A stretch of DNA of 64,000 nt from Affinirhizobium lemnae (GCF_022968395.1 NZ_JALJQZ010000018.1:1-64000); one strand, 5' to 3'. Numbered from the stretch's first letter, positions 35,951 to 48,343 are shown. Notes: generated by a model not told the origin, from the letters alone. Numbers and translations: made by a program.

Positions 35951-38900
35951 ATGAAGCTCGAAGATATAAGATCCGGCGTTAGTTTATCAGGGATCGAGCC
36001 GTCCCAAGTGGTGACGGCTGTTGCTCTCGTTCCCCTTGGGGAGGGATCGGTTCAGCTTATTTATCGGACCCCTGACGGTGGCATGAAGGAGCGGCTTCTC
36101 AACAGGGGCGATGAGCCTTCTGTTGATCTTGCCACGGTGGAACGGCCGTTTTCCTTCGACGGCGATGGTGCGGCGTTTCAGCTTGCTTGCGAGGCCAAGC
36201 GGATCGACCTTGCTTTTCTGTTCGACCCGATGATGGCTGTCCATAGCTCGAATGTTGAGCCGCTACCGCACCAGATTACAGCTGTCTATGAATCGCTTTT
36301 GCCCCGGCAACCTTTGCGATTCGTCCTTGCCGACGACCCTGGCGCCGGCAAGACGATCATGGCGGGCCTCTATATCCGCGAACTCATCATGCGCGCGGAC
36401 TCGCATCGCATCCTGATCGTCGCGCCTGGCAGCTTGGTCGAACAATGGCGGGATGAGCTTCACGAGAAATTCGGGCTGGAGTTTCACGTCTATTCGCAGC
36501 TCCTGGAGCAGACCTCGCCGAGTGGGAACCCGTTCGACGACTATCCCCGCCTTATCGTCCGGCTCGATCAGCTCTCCCGCAACGAAGAGCTTCAGGAAAA
36601 GCTCTGCGCGCCGGGCTGGGATTTGGCCGTCTTTGACGAAGCGCATAAGCTGTCTGCGCACTATTTCGGTTCCAAGCTGGAAAAGACTGGCCGTTTTCGC
36701 TTCGCGGAGAAGCTGGGCGCGCATGTTCGGCACCTGCTGTTGATGACGGCAACACCGCATAACGGCAAGGAGGAGGACTTTCAGCTTTTCCTGTCGTTGC
36801 TCGATGCTGATCGCTTCTACGGCAAGTTCCGCGATGGCGTTCACAAGGTCGATGCCTCCGACCTCATGCGTCGCATGGTCAAGGAGGAACTGCTCAAGTT
36901 CGACGGCACGCCGCTCTTCCCGGAGCGCAGGGCTTACACGGTCAACTACGAACTCTCCCCAATCGAAGCTGCCTTGTACGAGGCCGTCACCAACTATGTG
37001 CAAACCGAGATGGGCAAGGCGGATCAGCTCAAAGGTGCACGCAAGGGTTCTGTCGGTTTCGCATTAGCCGCGCTGCAACGACGTCTCGCCTCAAGCCCGG
37101 AAGCAATATTCCAGTCGCTCAAGCGCCGCCGCGAGCGGCTCGAAAGCCGGCTGCGCGACGAAAGACTCGGTATCAAGGGGCAGCACGCCCTTGCGGCAAC
37201 CTACGCTGGCGCTCCGGAGGATGACGACGACCTGAGCGCCGAAGAGCAGGAAACCCTAGAAGAAAACTTGATCGACGACGCCACGGCCGCCAAAACCGAC
37301 GTCGAGCTTGAAGCCGAGATCGTCATCCTGAAGGGGCTGGAGGAGCAGGCCAAAGCCGTCGTCGCATCTGGGAAGGATCGCAAATGGGATGAGCTATCCA
37401 GAATCCTTCAGAACCATCCCGAAACGCGCGACGCCGCTGGCCGGCAGCGCAAGATCATCATCTTTTCCGAACATCGCGACACGCTGAACTATCTTCAGGC
37501 GCGGATTGCCGGTGTGCTCGGCAATCCCGATGCGATCGTGACCATCCACGGCGGCACGCATCGGGACGAGCGCCGCCGTCTTCAGGCGCTCTTCCGCTCC
37601 GATCCGGATGTGCGCGTGCTGGTGGCGACGGACGCCGCTGGCGAAGGCGTGAACCTTCAGAACGCCAACCTGATGGTCAACTATGACCTGCCCTGGAATC
37701 CGAACCGGCTGGAGCAGCGGTTTGGCCGTATCCACCGCATCGGGCAGACCGAGGTTTGCCACCTGTGGAATCTCGTCTCCAAGGAAACCCGCGAGGGCGA
37801 TGTCTATCACCGCTTGCTGATGAAGCTGGAGGTTGAGAGCCAGGCCCTTAATGGCCGCGTCTTCGATATTCTGGGCGAGGTGTTCGAGGGGACCAGTCTC
37901 AAGGATCTTCTGGTCGAGGCCATCTGCTATGGCGATCGCCCAGAAGTCCGTGCCCGGCTGACCCAGAAGATCGACAACGCGCTCGACCACGACCACCTGA
38001 AATCTCTCTTGAACCGCAATGCTCTTGCGCAGGAGACGATGAGTGCGGATCGGCTGTTTGCCGTGAAGGAGGAGATGGAAAAGGCGGAGGCGCGACGGCT
38101 TCAGCCGTTCTTCGTGCGTGCCTTTTTCAACAAGGCTCTCGACGCACTTGGTGGTACAGCGCATCCGCGTGAGGCCGGACGGTCGGAGATCACCCATATT
38201 CCGGCGGCGATCCGCGAACGCGACCGCCGCCTCACGGGTCGAAACCGTCGTGAGCATGAGCCGGTTCTGCGGCGCTACAGCCGCGTTTGCTTCGAGCGCC
38301 AGGCTATTCAGCCGCTCGACAAGCCGGGGCTGGAACGCGCCGTGCTCATGCACCCCGGCCATCCGCTCATGCTTGCCATGTCGGACATGATCCTTGAGCT
38401 GCACACCAACCTTCTGCGGCAGGGGGCGATCCTGGTTGATCCATCCGATGAAGGATTCGAACCGGGGATGCTGTTTCTGCTGACGCACGAGATCAAATCT
38501 GGCGACGGCTCGGTGCTTTCCAAGCGGTTGCAATTCGTGCGTGTCGGCCCGGACGGGCAAGCGGCCTTTGCCGGATGGGCGCCACACCTCGACCTTGATC
38601 CTCTGCCGGAAGCCGAGCGTCCCTTGCTCAAGGACGTGCTCGATGCTCCGTGGCTGTCTTCTGGTCAGGAAGCCCGGGCCTTGTCTTTGGCGGCGACGAC
38701 CTTAGTGCCGGAGCATTATGGCGACGTTGCTCAGCGGCGTATCGACCATGTGGAGAAGACGTTGAAGGCCGTCCATGCGCGGCTGAGCAAGGAAATCGCC
38801 TTCTGGCAAGATCGTTGGCTGAAGCTCAAGGACGACGCCGAGGTCGGCAAGGACGTGCGGCTCAACCTTCAGAATGTCGAACGCACGCTTGGCGATCTTC

Positions 38901-39463
38901 AAGGCCGCCTCGACGGCCGCAAGAAGGAGCTTCAGGCCATGCGTCATGTCGTGAACGGCACGCCGGTCGTGCTGGGCGCAGCGCTGATCGTGCCGGCAGG
39001 TTTGATTAACAAGCTTCGTGGTGACGAGCCGGTCGATCCGGTGGCGACGACCTTCGCAGCCGATGCAGCGGCGCGTTCGCGCATTGAACAGCTTGCCATG
39101 ACGGCGGTTCGACAGGCAGAGGAAGCGCGCGGTTGCCGTGTCGTCGATGTCTCCGCCGCAAAATGCGGCTGGGATCTAACATCTTATCCGCCAGCCGTTG
39201 AGGGGCGGCAACGTGATCCCAGGCACATTGAAGTGAAGGGGCGGGTGAAGGGCGCGAGCACCGTCACCATCACGCGCAATGAGATGCTCTACGCTTTCAA
39301 TCAGGGAGAGAAGTTCGTTCTGGCAATTGTCATCGTAGGAGATGACGACGCTATCGACGGCCCCCACTACATTCCCAGTCCGTTCGACCGTGAACCCGGC
39401 TGGGGTGTAGCGTCCATAAACTTCAATCTCGGCGATCTGCTCGCTAAGGCGGAGGCCCAATGA
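35951..39463 (+). CDS. SNF2/HepA-type helicase with C-terminal DUF3883 domain (DrmD-like)
   Basis: This 1170-residue protein is a predicted DNA translocase. Walker [13 protein letters not shown] is near residue 127, [10 protein letters not shown] near 226, [13 protein letters not shown] after it, and the second RecA half ends with [13 protein letters not shown] near 590. The last 130 residues look like DUF3883, with GWDLTSYPP and RHIEVKGR forming a D...ExK pattern of the PD-(D/E)XK type near 1055-1095. The N-terminal region ([20 protein letters not shown]) is like the DISARM helicase DrmD. ATG35951 is used. The next gene overlaps by 4 bp. Confidence 0.9.
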   Translation: MKLEDIRSGVSLSGIEPSQVVTAVALVPLGEGSVQLIYRTPDGGMKERLLNRGDEPSVDLATVERPFSFDGDGAAFQLACEAKRIDLAFLFDPMMAVHSSNVEPLPHQITAVYESLLPRQPLRFVLADDPGAGKTIMAGLYIRELIMRADSHRILIVAPGSLVEQWRDELHEKFGLEFHVYSQLLEQTSPSGNPFDDYPRLIVRLDQLSRNEELQEKLCAPGWDLAVFDEAHKLSAHYFGSKLEKTGRFRFAEKLGAHVRHLLLMTATPHNGKEEDFQLFLSLLDADRFYGKFRDGVHKVDASDLMRRMVKEELLKFDGTPLFPERRAYTVNYELSPIEAALYEAVTNYVQTEMGKADQLKGARKGSVGFALAALQRRLASSPEAIFQSLKRRRERLESRLRDERLGIKGQHALAATYAGAPEDDDDLSAEEQETLEENLIDDATAAKTDVELEAEIVILKGLEEQAKAVVASGKDRKWDELSRILQNHPETRDAAGRQRKIIIFSEHRDTLNYLQARIAGVLGNPDAIVTIHGGTHRDERRRLQALFRSDPDVRVLVATDAAGEGVNLQNANLMVNYDLPWNPNRLEQRFGRIHRIGQTEVCHLWNLVSKETREGDVYHRLLMKLEVESQALNGRVFDILGEVFEGTSLKDLLVEAICYGDRPEVRARLTQKIDNALDHDHLKSLLNRNALAQETMSADRLFAVKEEMEKAEARRLQPFFVRAFFNKALDALGGTAHPREAGRSEITHIPAAIRERDRRLTGRNRREHEPVLRRYSRVCFERQAIQPLDKPGLERAVLMHPGHPLMLAMSDMILELHTNLLRQGAILVDPSDEGFEPGMLFLLTHEIKSGDGSVLSKRLQFVRVGPDGQAAFAGWAPHLDLDPLPEAERPLLKDVLDAPWLSSGQEARALSLAATTLVPEHYGDVAQRRIDHVEKTLKAVHARLSKEIAFWQDRWLKLKDDAEVGKDVRLNLQNVERTLGDLQGRLDGRKKELQAMRHVVNGTPVVLGAALIVPAGLINKLRGDEPVDPVATTFAADAAARSRIEQLAMTAVRQAEEARGCRVVDVSAAKCGWDLTSYPPAVEGRQRDPRHIEVKGRVKGASTVTITRNEMLYAFNQGEKFVLAIVIVGDDDAIDGPHYIPSPFDREPGWGVASINFNLGDLLAKAEAQ

Positions 39464-40791
39464 CTGCGTTACGCCTCGACAAGCTGTCGCTCACGAATTT
39501 CCGTTGTTTTGCTCATTGTGAAGTCGAGTTCCATAATCGTCTCACCGTGCTGGTCGCGGAAAATGGCAGCGGCAAAACCGCCGTGCTCGATGCTGCCGGA
39601 GTTGCGCTGTCGGTCTTCGTCAACACGCTCGAGTCACTAGAGAAGGTTCAGCGGATCGAGAGGAACGACGTGCGCCTGGTCCTCGGCCAGGAGCGCGGGA
39701 TGTCACCTTGCTTGCCGACCGAATACGAAGCGCAGGCGACTGTCCAAGGCGCTGCCGTGGTGTGGAAGAGTGCAGTTAAAACCTACGGCGACAAGGTGCG
39801 TCCGAGCACGCGGCACTTTGAGCCGATGAAAACGGCCGCGCAGCCGTTCCTGTCGGACTCGGCGGTGTTGCCGCTCATCGCCTACTACGGGACGGGCCGG
39901 CTCTGGAACGAGCAGCGGCAGACTGAAAATCGCCGCTCCTCCGTCACAAATGTCGGGGAGCGCGTCTCCGGCTATGCCGACTGCCTGACCTCGTCTTCAT
40001 CCTTCAAGGGCATTTCGGCCTGGTTCGAGCACCGTTTCAGGCAGACGGCATCGCCTTCTTTCCGCGAGAGCCTGCAAGCCAATCTTGCAATGATCGAAGG
40101 CGTAAAAACGGCCACGGACACGGTTCTTCGGCCGACCGGCTGGTCAAGGCTTCGTTGGGATGACGAGTTTCGCACCCTGACGGCCAAGCACGAGACACGA
40201 GGTGAGTTGCCCCTATCTATGCTGAGCGACGGCGTGCGCACCATGCTCGCCCTTGTTGCCGATGTCGCGCGCCGTTGCGCCAGCCTCAATCCGCAATTAA
40301 GTGATCGGGCCGCCGTCGAAACTCCCGGCGTGCTGATAGTTGATGAAGTGGACATGCACCTACATCCCCGCTGGCAGCAGCAGGTGCTCGGTCTGCTTCA
40401 AGAGGCTTTTCCAGCGTTGCAGATCATCGTTAGCACGCACAGCCCGCATGTGCTTTCGACGGTCGATAAGTCGTCGATTCGCGTCCTGCAGATCAAGGAT
40501 GGTGACGTGGTGATCCAGACACCCTTGATTCAAACCCGCGGCGTCGAGAGCGCGGATGTCCTGGCGAGCGTGATGGACGTGGACCCGGTTCCGCAGCTTG
40601 CGGAGACGGATGCCCTTAGCGCCTATCGCAAGCTTATCGAGGGGGGCAAAGCCGAAGGGCGGGAAGCAGTCGCCTTGCGGCAAGGCCTGATCGCCCATTA
40701 TGGCGAAACCCATCCGGTCATACTGGAGGTCGATCGTCTGGCCCGCTTCCAACGGTTCAGGCTAACCAAGAGTCGACCGGAGGGCGCGTGA
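39460..40791 (+). CDS. RecF/OLD-like AAA ATPase, PtuA-like
   Basis: This 443-residue ATPase has an N-terminal [16 protein letters not shown] and Walker [13 protein letters not shown] near residue 35. The signature [17 protein letters not shown] is followed by Walker [15 protein letters not shown] near 292 and [11 protein letters not shown] near 325. This is the architecture of the PtuA ATPases of Septu and retron systems. The gene immediately downstream encodes a PtuB-type HNH nuclease, which strengthens the assignment. It overlaps the helicase gene as ATGA. Confidence 0.88.
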   Translation: MTALRLDKLSLTNFRCFAHCEVEFHNRLTVLVAENGSGKTAVLDAAGVALSVFVNTLESLEKVQRIERNDVRLVLGQERGMSPCLPTEYEAQATVQGAAVVWKSAVKTYGDKVRPSTRHFEPMKTAAQPFLSDSAVLPLIAYYGTGRLWNEQRQTENRRSSVTNVGERVSGYADCLTSSSSFKGISAWFEHRFRQTASPSFRESLQANLAMIEGVKTATDTVLRPTGWSRLRWDDEFRTLTAKHETRGELPLSMLSDGVRTMLALVADVARRCASLNPQLSDRAAVETPGVLIVDEVDMHLHPRWQQQVLGLLQEAFPALQIIVSTHSPHVLSTVDKSSIRVLQIKDGDVVIQTPLIQTRGVESADVLASVMDVDPVPQLAETDALSAYRKLIEGGKAEGREAVALRQGLIAHYGETHPVILEVDRLARFQRFRLTKSRPEGA

Positions 40792-40792
40792 C

Positions 40793-41440
40793 ATGCGGAA
40801 ACTTGATCGGACGAACTGCGCCGCGCCACCCTGCTTGAGCGGGTATCATCATGGAGCGCATTCATGGGGCGATGTGAAGCCTGCTCACAAGGAAGAGATC
40901 AGGACGCACCTAAAAGCGATGCAGGGCCTCCGCTGCGCCTATTGTGAAGGCGACATCGACACACTTGGGCAGCATATAGAGCACTTCCGTCCCAAGGGTG
41001 ATACAGCCTATCGTCACCTCACCTTCGACTGGGGGAATCTCTTCTGGTCTTGCGATCAGACTGACTCCTGCGGCCATTTCAAAGATCAAGGTGCAGGCCC
41101 GTACAATGTCAACCACCTCGTCAATCCGTGTGCCGACGACCCCGACGCCTTCTTTATTTTCCAGGCGGACGGAACGATCAGTATCCGGCATGGCCTTTCT
41201 GAAGCGGACCTGCATCGCGCCAGCGAGACGCTGCGGGTCTTCTCGCTTGATGCCGAGTGGGGCCGGTTGCGCGCCATGCGCAAGATCGCAGTGTCGGGAT
41301 ACGTCAACGACGCCGACACAGCTTTCAACGAAGGTTGGCCGCCAGACGATATTCGCGCGTATTTCGCCGAAGAGCTTCAGGTCGCGCAGAGCCTACCATT
41401 TTACACAGCCATCCGCCATGTGCTGACGGAAAGACAATAA
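40793..41440 (+). CDS. HNH endonuclease, PtuB-like (TIGR02646-type)
   Basis: This 215-residue protein has the HNH core [20 protein letters not shown] near residues 47-66. It is followed by [19 protein letters not shown], and Cys residues at both places suggest a structural zinc. The pattern is that of the family named for the retron Ec78 and Septu PtuB effectors. It begins one base after the ATPase stop, so the two are a coupled PtuA-PtuB pair. The DUF1156 methyltransferase starts two bases after its stop. Confidence 0.88.
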   Translation: MRKLDRTNCAAPPCLSGYHHGAHSWGDVKPAHKEEIRTHLKAMQGLRCAYCEGDIDTLGQHIEHFRPKGDTAYRHLTFDWGNLFWSCDQTDSCGHFKDQGAGPYNVNHLVNPCADDPDAFFIFQADGTISIRHGLSEADLHRASETLRVFSLDAEWGRLRAMRKIAVSGYVNDADTAFNEGWPPDDIRAYFAEELQVAQSLPFYTAIRHVLTERQ

Positions 41441-41442
41441 GA

Positions 41443-44313
41443 ATGAACGCAACTATAAAAGCACCGAAGAAGCTGATCGAAGTCGCTCTGCCGTTGGACG
41501 CGATAAACGAAGCGGCCGCGCGCGAGAAGTCGATCCGTCACGGTCATCCTAGTACCTTACATCTGTGGTGGGCTCGGCGTCCCCTCGCGGCGGCGCGCGC
41601 CGTCATCTTTGCGCAGATGGTTAACGACCCGTCGTGGAAATGGGAGCTTGAGCATCCGGGCGAAATTCCTCCGAATAACATCAAGGCGAGCTGGTCCGCT
41701 AGCCGAAATAGGCTCTTTGCCATCATCAAAGACCTGGTGAAGTGGGAGAACACCAACAACGAGACGGTGCTAGAAAAAGCTCGTGCTGAAATCCGCAAGT
41801 CGTGGCGCGAGACCTGTAATTTGAACAGCGATCACCCGCAGGCGGCTGAGCTATTCAATCCTGAAAAGCTGCCCGCCTTCCACGACCCGTTCGCTGGTGG
41901 TGGTGCATTGCCGCTTGAGGCACAGCGCCTTGGACTTGAGAGCTACGCCTCCGATATCAATCCCGTGCCTGTACTCATCAACAAGGCGATGATCGAGATT
42001 CCTTCAAAGTTTGCTGGTCAGTCGCCGGTAAACCCGCAGGCGCGAGCGAGCTGCGACGCTTGGAGCAAGCGTTGGGAGCGGGCACAGGGTCTTGCCGAGG
42101 ACGTTCGCTATTACGGCCAGTGGATGCGCGATGAAGCGCAAAAGCGGATCGGCCATCTTTATCCACCAGTGGAGATCACGGCGGATATGGCAAACGAGAG
42201 GCCAGACCTGAAGCCGATGGTTGGTCAGAAGCTCACAGTGCTCGCGTGGATATGGGCAAGGACTGTGAAGAGTCCAAATCCTGCATTCCGGCATGTCAAC
42301 GTGCCTTTGGCCTCATCATTTGTGCTTTCGACTAAAGAAAAAAAGGAAGCCTATGTTGAGCCCGTAGTAGATGGCGATCATTATCACTTCGTCGCTCAGG
42401 TTGGACGTCCGTCAAACGACGCCAAGCAAGGCACTAAGCTGGCACGAGGTAATTTCCGCTGCTTGTTGTCTGACGTACCTATCAGCACTGAATATATCAA
42501 AACGGAAGCGCAGGCAGGCAGGCTGGGCGCCCGCCTCATGGCGGTAGTTGCAGAAGGAGCCAAAGGGCGAGTCTATCTGTCGCCCACTTCAGAAATGGAG
42601 GCGCTGGCACTAAATGCGACGCCAAATTGGAAGCCCGATATTGAGTTTTTCCAACAAGCTTTGGGATTTCGTATTGGTGCCTATGGCATGCGTCAATGGA
42701 GTGATTTATTCACCAATCGACAACTCGTTATTCTTTCAACAATGTCGGAATTAGTATCCGATTTGCGGGAGTTGATAGAGGGTGACGCAAAGGATTCTGG
42801 GTTGCAGGAGATAGAAGCTGCTTCTTATGCGAAGGCAATTACTGTTTATCTTGCATTCCTAGTTAGCCAAGTTGCAAACCATTCATCATCGCTTTGCGGC
42901 TGGAATAGCGCAAATACACAAATGCGCAGTGTGTTCTCTCGGCAAGCACTGCCGATGGTTTGGGATTATGCGGAGAGCAATCCATTTAGTGATTCATCCG
43001 GTAGCTTCAACAATCTATATGAGCGTCAAATCAAGGGATTTGAGGCGCTGGGGCATGGATTGCAAGGACGTTCAATCCAAGCTGATGCGAACAATCAATC
43101 AATTTCACTCAATAAGGTTGTGTCGACTGATCCTCCTTACTACGACAATATCGGCTATGCAGATTTGTCTGATTTTTTCTATGTATGGTTGCGCCATTCG
43201 CTGAGGTCGGCGTTTCCAGACCTGTTTGCCACGGTTTCTACCCCGAAAGAAGATGAGTTGGTTGCGACACCTGCCCGTCACGGCGGGGGAGATGCCGCAG
43301 CCCAGTTTTTCTTGGACGGCATGACGCAAGCGATGCACCGTTTGGCAGATCTAACGCATCCTGCATTTCCTGTATCCATCTACTATGCCTTCAAACAGGC
43401 TGACGACGAGGCGGAAGCGGGCACATCTAGCAAGGGTTGGGAGACGTTTCTCGAAGCGGTCGTCCGCGCGGGTTTCGCAATCAGTGGAACTTGGCCTACT
43501 CGCACTGAAAAGCCCGGACGTATGAGAGAAAATGATTCAAACGCCCTTGCCTCCAGCATTGTTCTAATAGCCCGCCGAAGACCTGCTGCCGCCGCTACCA
43601 TTTCGCGACGTGCATTTCAGCGCGAGTTGAATCAGGTTCTGCCTGAAGCACTTGATGAAATGACGCGCGGCTCAGGTGATGATCACTCGCCCGTCGCGCC
43701 GGTGGACCTGTCGCAGGCTATCATTGGCCCCGGCATGGCCGTGTTTTCCAAATATGCTGCCGTTCTTGAAGCGGACGGAACGGTGATGAGCGTTCAAACG
43801 GCTTACCAGCTTATCAATCGTTTCCTTGCCGAGGATGACTTCGATCACGACACCCAATTCTGCTTACACTGGTTCGAGCAGTATGGATGGAAAGACGGCC
43901 GGTTTGGTGAAGCAGATACGCTTGCCCGGGCCAAGGGCACCAGCGTGGATGGCGTAAGACAATCGGGCGTTCTCTACGCGGCGGGCGGTGTTGTTCGGTT
44001 GCTGAAATGGAGCGAATATGCTGGTGGTTGGAATCCTGCCAAGGATGATCGGCTTCCGGTGTGGGAAGCATTGCACCAAATCATCCGCATCTTTCGGGCA
44101 GAGGGCGAAAGCGGCGCGGGTAAGGTGCTTTCTGCAGTCGCCGCAAAAGCCGAGGCAACGCGTCAACTCTCCTACCGCCTCTATACACTTTGTGAGCGGG
44201 CTGGCTGGGCCGAGGACGCCCGTGCCTACAATGAAATCATAACAAGCTGGAGCGCCATCGAGTCCGCCGCTACTGCGGCGCCGAAGGCGCATCAAAGTGA
44301 TCTGTTTGGCTGA
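41443..44313 (+). CDS. DUF1156 DNA methyltransferase (adenine/N4-cytosine type)
   Basis: This 956-residue modification enzyme starts with the DUF1156 signature ([38 protein letters not shown]). SAM-binding motif [13 protein letters not shown] is near residue 147 and catalytic motif [16 protein letters not shown] near 563. The region between them, about 42300-43200, is visibly A/T-richer than the rest and uses different codons, as if the target-recognition part had been exchanged. The frame is open upstream into the HNH gene; ATG41443 gives the family N-terminus. It should mark host DNA at the sites the helicase/nuclease genes attack. Confidence 0.92.
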   Translation: MNATIKAPKKLIEVALPLDAINEAAAREKSIRHGHPSTLHLWWARRPLAAARAVIFAQMVNDPSWKWELEHPGEIPPNNIKASWSASRNRLFAIIKDLVKWENTNNETVLEKARAEIRKSWRETCNLNSDHPQAAELFNPEKLPAFHDPFAGGGALPLEAQRLGLESYASDINPVPVLINKAMIEIPSKFAGQSPVNPQARASCDAWSKRWERAQGLAEDVRYYGQWMRDEAQKRIGHLYPPVEITADMANERPDLKPMVGQKLTVLAWIWARTVKSPNPAFRHVNVPLASSFVLSTKEKKEAYVEPVVDGDHYHFVAQVGRPSNDAKQGTKLARGNFRCLLSDVPISTEYIKTEAQAGRLGARLMAVVAEGAKGRVYLSPTSEMEALALNATPNWKPDIEFFQQALGFRIGAYGMRQWSDLFTNRQLVILSTMSELVSDLRELIEGDAKDSGLQEIEAASYAKAITVYLAFLVSQVANHSSSLCGWNSANTQMRSVFSRQALPMVWDYAESNPFSDSSGSFNNLYERQIKGFEALGHGLQGRSIQADANNQSISLNKVVSTDPPYYDNIGYADLSDFFYVWLRHSLRSAFPDLFATVSTPKEDELVATPARHGGGDAAAQFFLDGMTQAMHRLADLTHPAFPVSIYYAFKQADDEAEAGTSSKGWETFLEAVVRAGFAISGTWPTRTEKPGRMRENDSNALASSIVLIARRRPAAAATISRRAFQRELNQVLPEALDEMTRGSGDDHSPVAPVDLSQAIIGPGMAVFSKYAAVLEADGTVMSVQTAYQLINRFLAEDDFDHDTQFCLHWFEQYGWKDGRFGEADTLARAKGTSVDGVRQSGVLYAAGGVVRLLKWSEYAGGWNPAKDDRLPVWEALHQIIRIFRAEGESGAGKVLSAVAAKAEATRQLSYRLYTLCERAGWAEDARAYNEIITSWSAIESAATAAPKAHQSDLFG

Positions 44314-44327
44314 AGGGGGAGCCGTCG

Positions 44328-47159
44328 ATGAAACCTTGGAGAGAAGTGGCTGTACCCCATCGGGACGTGCTCGAAGGCACGTTTCAGCAATCGGAGTTCG
44401 CGGCCGACATCACGGCGGTCAGCACCGGAAGGGCCAGCCGCGAATATCAGGATGCGGGCGCGTTCTTCGATCGCACCTTTATTACCGAAGGCATGGCGAT
44501 GTTGCTGACGCAGGTGGCGCAGCGCCTCGCCGGCCGGGGCGGCGAGCCGGTCGTGCAGCTTCAGACCGCATTCGGTGGCGGCAAGACGCACACCATGCTT
44601 GCCGTCTATCACCTGGCCAGCCGCAAATGCGCTTTGTCGGATCTCGCCGGCATCCCGGCTCTGGTTGACCGCGCAGGCTTGATGGATGTGCCGCGGGCCC
44701 GAGTCGCGGTGCTGGATGGCACCGCACATGCGCCGGGGCAGCCGTGGAAGCGCGGGAGCCAGACGATCAAAACCCTATGGGGCGAGATGGCGTGGCAATT
44801 TGGTGGCGCGGAAGCCTTCGCGCTCGTTGCCGAGGCAGACGCTACCGGCACATCCCCCGGCAAGGACGTGTTGCGCGACCTTTTGGAGCGGCACGCGCCA
44901 TGCGTCGTGCTGATCGACGAGTTGGTCGCCTATATCCGCCAGTTCCCGGAATCGCAGGCGATCAGCGGTGGTAGTTACGACTCCAACCTGTCCTTTGTGC
45001 AGGCTCTCACCGAAGCGGTGAAGCTGGTGCCGCGCGCCTTCGTGCTTGCCTCGTTGCCGGAATCCGATCTTGAAGCGGGCAGTCAGCGCGGAGTGGCGTC
45101 GCTGCGTGCTCTCGAAAAGACCTTCGGGCGTGTGCAGGCGCTTTGGAAGCCGGTGGCGACCGAGGAAGCGTTCGAGATTGTCCGCCGCCGTCTGTTCGAG
45201 CCGGTGCGCGATGAGAAGACCCGCGAAGCCGTGTGTCGCGCCTTTGCCGACGCCTATATCGCCGAGGGCGTGAAGCTCCCGGCCGATACGCAGGAGCGCC
45301 GCTATTACGAGCGGTTGCTGCACGCCTATCCGATCCACCCGGAGGTGTTTGATCGCCTCTACGAGGACTGGACGACCATCGATGGCTTCCAGCGCACGCG
45401 CGGCGTCCTGAAACTCATGGCGAAGGTCATCTACCGGCTGTGGAAGGACGATAACAAAGACCTGCTAATCATGCCCGGCAGCCTGCCGCTGCATGACAGC
45501 AGCAGCCGCAACGAGCTCACCTACTACCTGCCGGCAGGCTGGGATGCCGTGATCGAGCGGGACATCGATAGCGACCGTGCGGAAACGACGGCGCTGGAGA
45601 GCAAGGAGCCGCGCTTCGGCCAGGTGGCGGCCGCGCGACGCATTGCCCGAACGATCTTCCTTGGCAGCGCCCCGTCGTCGGTCGCGTCCAAGGTCGCCGC
45701 GCGCGGTCTCGACCGGGCGCATATCGTTCTGGGCTGCCTTCAGCCGGGACAGGCGGCCTCCGTCTATTCCGATGCGCTCGGCCGGCTCGCCGACCGGCTG
45801 CACTATCTCAACGCCTCCGGCGACAAGAGCCAAGATGCCACCCGCTTCTGGTTCGATACCCGCGCCAATTTGCGCCGGGAGATGGAGGACAGAAAACGCC
45901 GTTTCGATGACCGGACGGAGGTGCGCGGCAAGATCGCCGACGCTTTGAAGAAGACGGTGGGCAATGTCTTCGACGGCGTGCACACCTTCACGCCGCATAG
46001 CGACGTGCCTGACGACAGCGCCCTGCGGCTTGTCATTTTGCCGCCGGAGGCTTGGTTTGCCCGCGAAGAGCACCGGCTTGCCTTTGAGGCGGTGCTTGAG
46101 ACTATCGGCAAAAACGGCGCGAAGCCGCGCTATCGCAGCAACCGGCTGCTCTTCCTTGCCCCCGATCACGGCGCGCTTTCCAGGCTCAACGACGCAACGC
46201 GCGTCGCGCTCGCGTGGGGGTCGATCGTCGAGGATGTGAAGGAAGGCCGCCTGAACATCGACCTCTTGCAGAAAAACCAGGCCGAGAAGGAACTGAAGGG
46301 TGCTGAGGACGCGCTGCCGCGCGTGGTCCGTGAGTGCTACAAATGGCTGCTCTGCCCGATGATGGATACGCCAACCGATCCCAAGTCGGGCATCGAGGCG
46401 TTTGCCTTGAACACGACCGGCGGCTCCATCGGCGGCGAGATCGAGCGGGTCTGCACCGACAACGAGTTGGTGATCGCTATCTGGTCGCCGATCCATCTGC
46501 GCACCAAGCTCAAAGAGCTTTATTGGAAGGGGGGGCAGAGCGCGGCGAACGCGGCCGGTTTTTTCGAGGATACCTTGCGCTATCTCTACATGCCGCGCCT
46601 CAGGACGAGGGATGTTCTGGCGCAGGCGATCCGTACCGGCGCTGCCAGCAGGGACTTTTTCGGCACTGCCTACGGCGAAGCTGACGGCAAGTTCGAGGGC
46701 TTTGCGCTCGGCGGTGGCAATGCCGTCTTCGATGACACCTTGCTTTTAATCGAGCCACAAGCGGCTCACGCCTATGAAGATGCAATCCGGCCAACAGCGA
46801 CTCCGGTTATTGCACTGACCACTGCCAAAACATCGAACGGGGTGGCTGAGGGGCCTAGCGGCTTTATCTCCAGTGACGGAAGCGCATCGCCGACGGTGGT
46901 AGTAAGCCCGTCTGAACCATCCACCCCAAAGCTGAAAACTTTCTATGGCTCCGCCGAGATTCCGCCCGCAACCGCGAAAATGCGCTTGGTGCAGATCGCC
47001 GAGGAAATCGTGTCGGTGCTTACATCTGATCCAAATGCGAACGTTCGCCTTGTGTTGGAAATCTCGGCCGAATTTCCAGATGGGGCCGGTGAAAATGTGC
47101 GACGCGCGGTTTCGGAGAACGCTCGCAGCCTTGGTCTGAAATCGGCCGATTGGGAATGA
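44328..47159 (+). CDS. DUF499 AAA+ ATPase
   Basis: This 943-residue ATPase has the DUF499 N-terminus ([18 protein letters not shown]), Walker [14 protein letters not shown] near residue 82 and Walker [13 protein letters not shown] near 195. The C-terminal part has a Ser/Pro/Thr-rich linker and a small alpha/beta domain. DUF499 ATPases are regularly paired with DUF1156 methyltransferases in defence islands. GGGGGAG precedes the start, 14 bp after the methyltransferase stop. It is the last gene of the operon. Confidence 0.9.
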   Translation: MKPWREVAVPHRDVLEGTFQQSEFAADITAVSTGRASREYQDAGAFFDRTFITEGMAMLLTQVAQRLAGRGGEPVVQLQTAFGGGKTHTMLAVYHLASRKCALSDLAGIPALVDRAGLMDVPRARVAVLDGTAHAPGQPWKRGSQTIKTLWGEMAWQFGGAEAFALVAEADATGTSPGKDVLRDLLERHAPCVVLIDELVAYIRQFPESQAISGGSYDSNLSFVQALTEAVKLVPRAFVLASLPESDLEAGSQRGVASLRALEKTFGRVQALWKPVATEEAFEIVRRRLFEPVRDEKTREAVCRAFADAYIAEGVKLPADTQERRYYERLLHAYPIHPEVFDRLYEDWTTIDGFQRTRGVLKLMAKVIYRLWKDDNKDLLIMPGSLPLHDSSSRNELTYYLPAGWDAVIERDIDSDRAETTALESKEPRFGQVAAARRIARTIFLGSAPSSVASKVAARGLDRAHIVLGCLQPGQAASVYSDALGRLADRLHYLNASGDKSQDATRFWFDTRANLRREMEDRKRRFDDRTEVRGKIADALKKTVGNVFDGVHTFTPHSDVPDDSALRLVILPPEAWFAREEHRLAFEAVLETIGKNGAKPRYRSNRLLFLAPDHGALSRLNDATRVALAWGSIVEDVKEGRLNIDLLQKNQAEKELKGAEDALPRVVRECYKWLLCPMMDTPTDPKSGIEAFALNTTGGSIGGEIERVCTDNELVIAIWSPIHLRTKLKELYWKGGQSAANAAGFFEDTLRYLYMPRLRTRDVLAQAIRTGAASRDFFGTAYGEADGKFEGFALGGGNAVFDDTLLLIEPQAAHAYEDAIRPTATPVIALTTAKTSNGVAEGPSGFISSDGSASPTVVVSPSEPSTPKLKTFYGSAEIPPATAKMRLVQIAEEIVSVLTSDPNANVRLVLEISAEFPDGAGENVRRAVSENARSLGLKSADWE

Positions 47160-47422
47160 GGGCGCGCAGCCACATTTTTCAGTTCTCCGATTTGGAGCAT
47201 AGCGATAAGCGTGGTCATCAGCATTTACCTGTGCTTTGTCGATAGTGTGATTTCCACTGCTTTTGGCGCATTGGGCGATTTAGCTACGGTCGCAAATGAT
47301 AGGCACGATAGAGACGTGAAGAACGACAAAGTTTTGCCGAATGCCCGCCACAAAACCGTGAGACGATGTTGGCCACTTCACACTTGTTTCTGTGGAGTTC
47401 TTAATGCCTTCATGGAGTGTGC

Positions 47423-48343
47423 GTGCCGGGATCGAATATCGAACTTCGCCACATTAGTTACGTTCTCGCCGCTTCCGAACACGGCAGTTTTCGTCGGGCG
47501 GCAGCGGCTCTCGGGGTTCAGGAATCGGCGATCAGCCGACGGGTACGCGATCTGGAAATTCGGCTTGGAACGGCTTTGTTCGTCCGTTCTCACTGTGGGG
47601 TCACACTAACACTTGCGGGCAAGCAGTTCGTGGACAGGGGCCGAAAGGCGCTGTCCGAGATTGGTCTTGCGCGAACGGAAGTCGCCGCTATCGGACGGGT
47701 GGGCGATGGAGAGTTGCGGATCGGCATCCTGTCGTCATTGGGTTCCAGCTTTCTGGCCGACCTCATCCAGAAATTCTCCGAAAAGTACGCGGCCATCCAA
47801 ATGTCGTTCGCCGATGGCGATCAGGCGGAGCATGTCGCCGCCATCCGTCAGCGGCAGCTTGATGTGGCATTTCTGACTGGAACCCTCGAATGGGAAGGCT
47901 GCGAATGCCGCCATCTCTGGTCAGAGCAGGTCTTTGTGGCCATGCCGGAACAACATGTCCTTGCCGACGCCGAGCAAGTGGGTTGGGTCGACGTCATCGG
48001 CGAGCGCTTCATCGTCAGTGACGCCGCCCCGGGACAGGAGATTTACAACTACCTGGTCCAGAGGCTTGCCGGGCTGGGCCGCCAGCCGGAAATCCTGCCG
48101 CATAGTGTCGGGCGGCATAACCTTCTTTCGCTCGTGGCGCTCGGCCAGGGCCTGACACTGGCAAGCGAGGGCATCACGGCGACGCAGGTTCCTGGCGTCG
48201 TCTTCCGTCCTATCGGCAACGAAACCTTGCCCTACAGCATGGTCTGGTCGGCCCAGAACGACAATCCGGCCTTCCTGCGGTTTCTGGATATTGCGACTTC
48301 TCTTGAGACCCAAAACGTTTCGCTTGTCACATCGACGGCGTAG
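47423..48343 (+). CDS. LysR-family transcriptional regulator
   Basis: This 306-residue regulator has the N-terminal HTH (ELRHISYVLAASEHGSFRRA, LGVQESAISRRVRDLE) and a C-terminal substrate-binding domain. GTG47423 is chosen, with GGAG before it; GTG47417 is also possible. Its end overlaps the end of the DUF2274 gene by 17 bp in convergent orientation. A lysR gene at the distal end of the trb cluster is usual in this kind of conjugative element, so it may control transfer genes. Confidence 0.9.
   Translation: MPGSNIELRHISYVLAASEHGSFRRAAAALGVQESAISRRVRDLEIRLGTALFVRSHCGVTLTLAGKQFVDRGRKALSEIGLARTEVAAIGRVGDGELRIGILSSLGSSFLADLIQKFSEKYAAIQMSFADGDQAEHVAAIRQRQLDVAFLTGTLEWEGCECRHLWSEQVFVAMPEQHVLADAEQVGWVDVIGERFIVSDAAPGQEIYNYLVQRLAGLGRQPEILPHSVGRHNLLSLVALGQGLTLASEGITATQVPGVVFRPIGNETLPYSMVWSAQNDNPAFLRFLDIATSLETQNVSLVTSTA

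Noticed and set aside
37394-38587. Open frame of 397 codons on the minus strand
   Set aside because: Antisense to the helicase gene, whose motifs are clear in the other strand.
35951-47159. Standard DISARM system
   Set aside because: The helicase resembles DrmD, but drmA, drmB and drmC are absent and the methyltransferase is of DUF1156 type.
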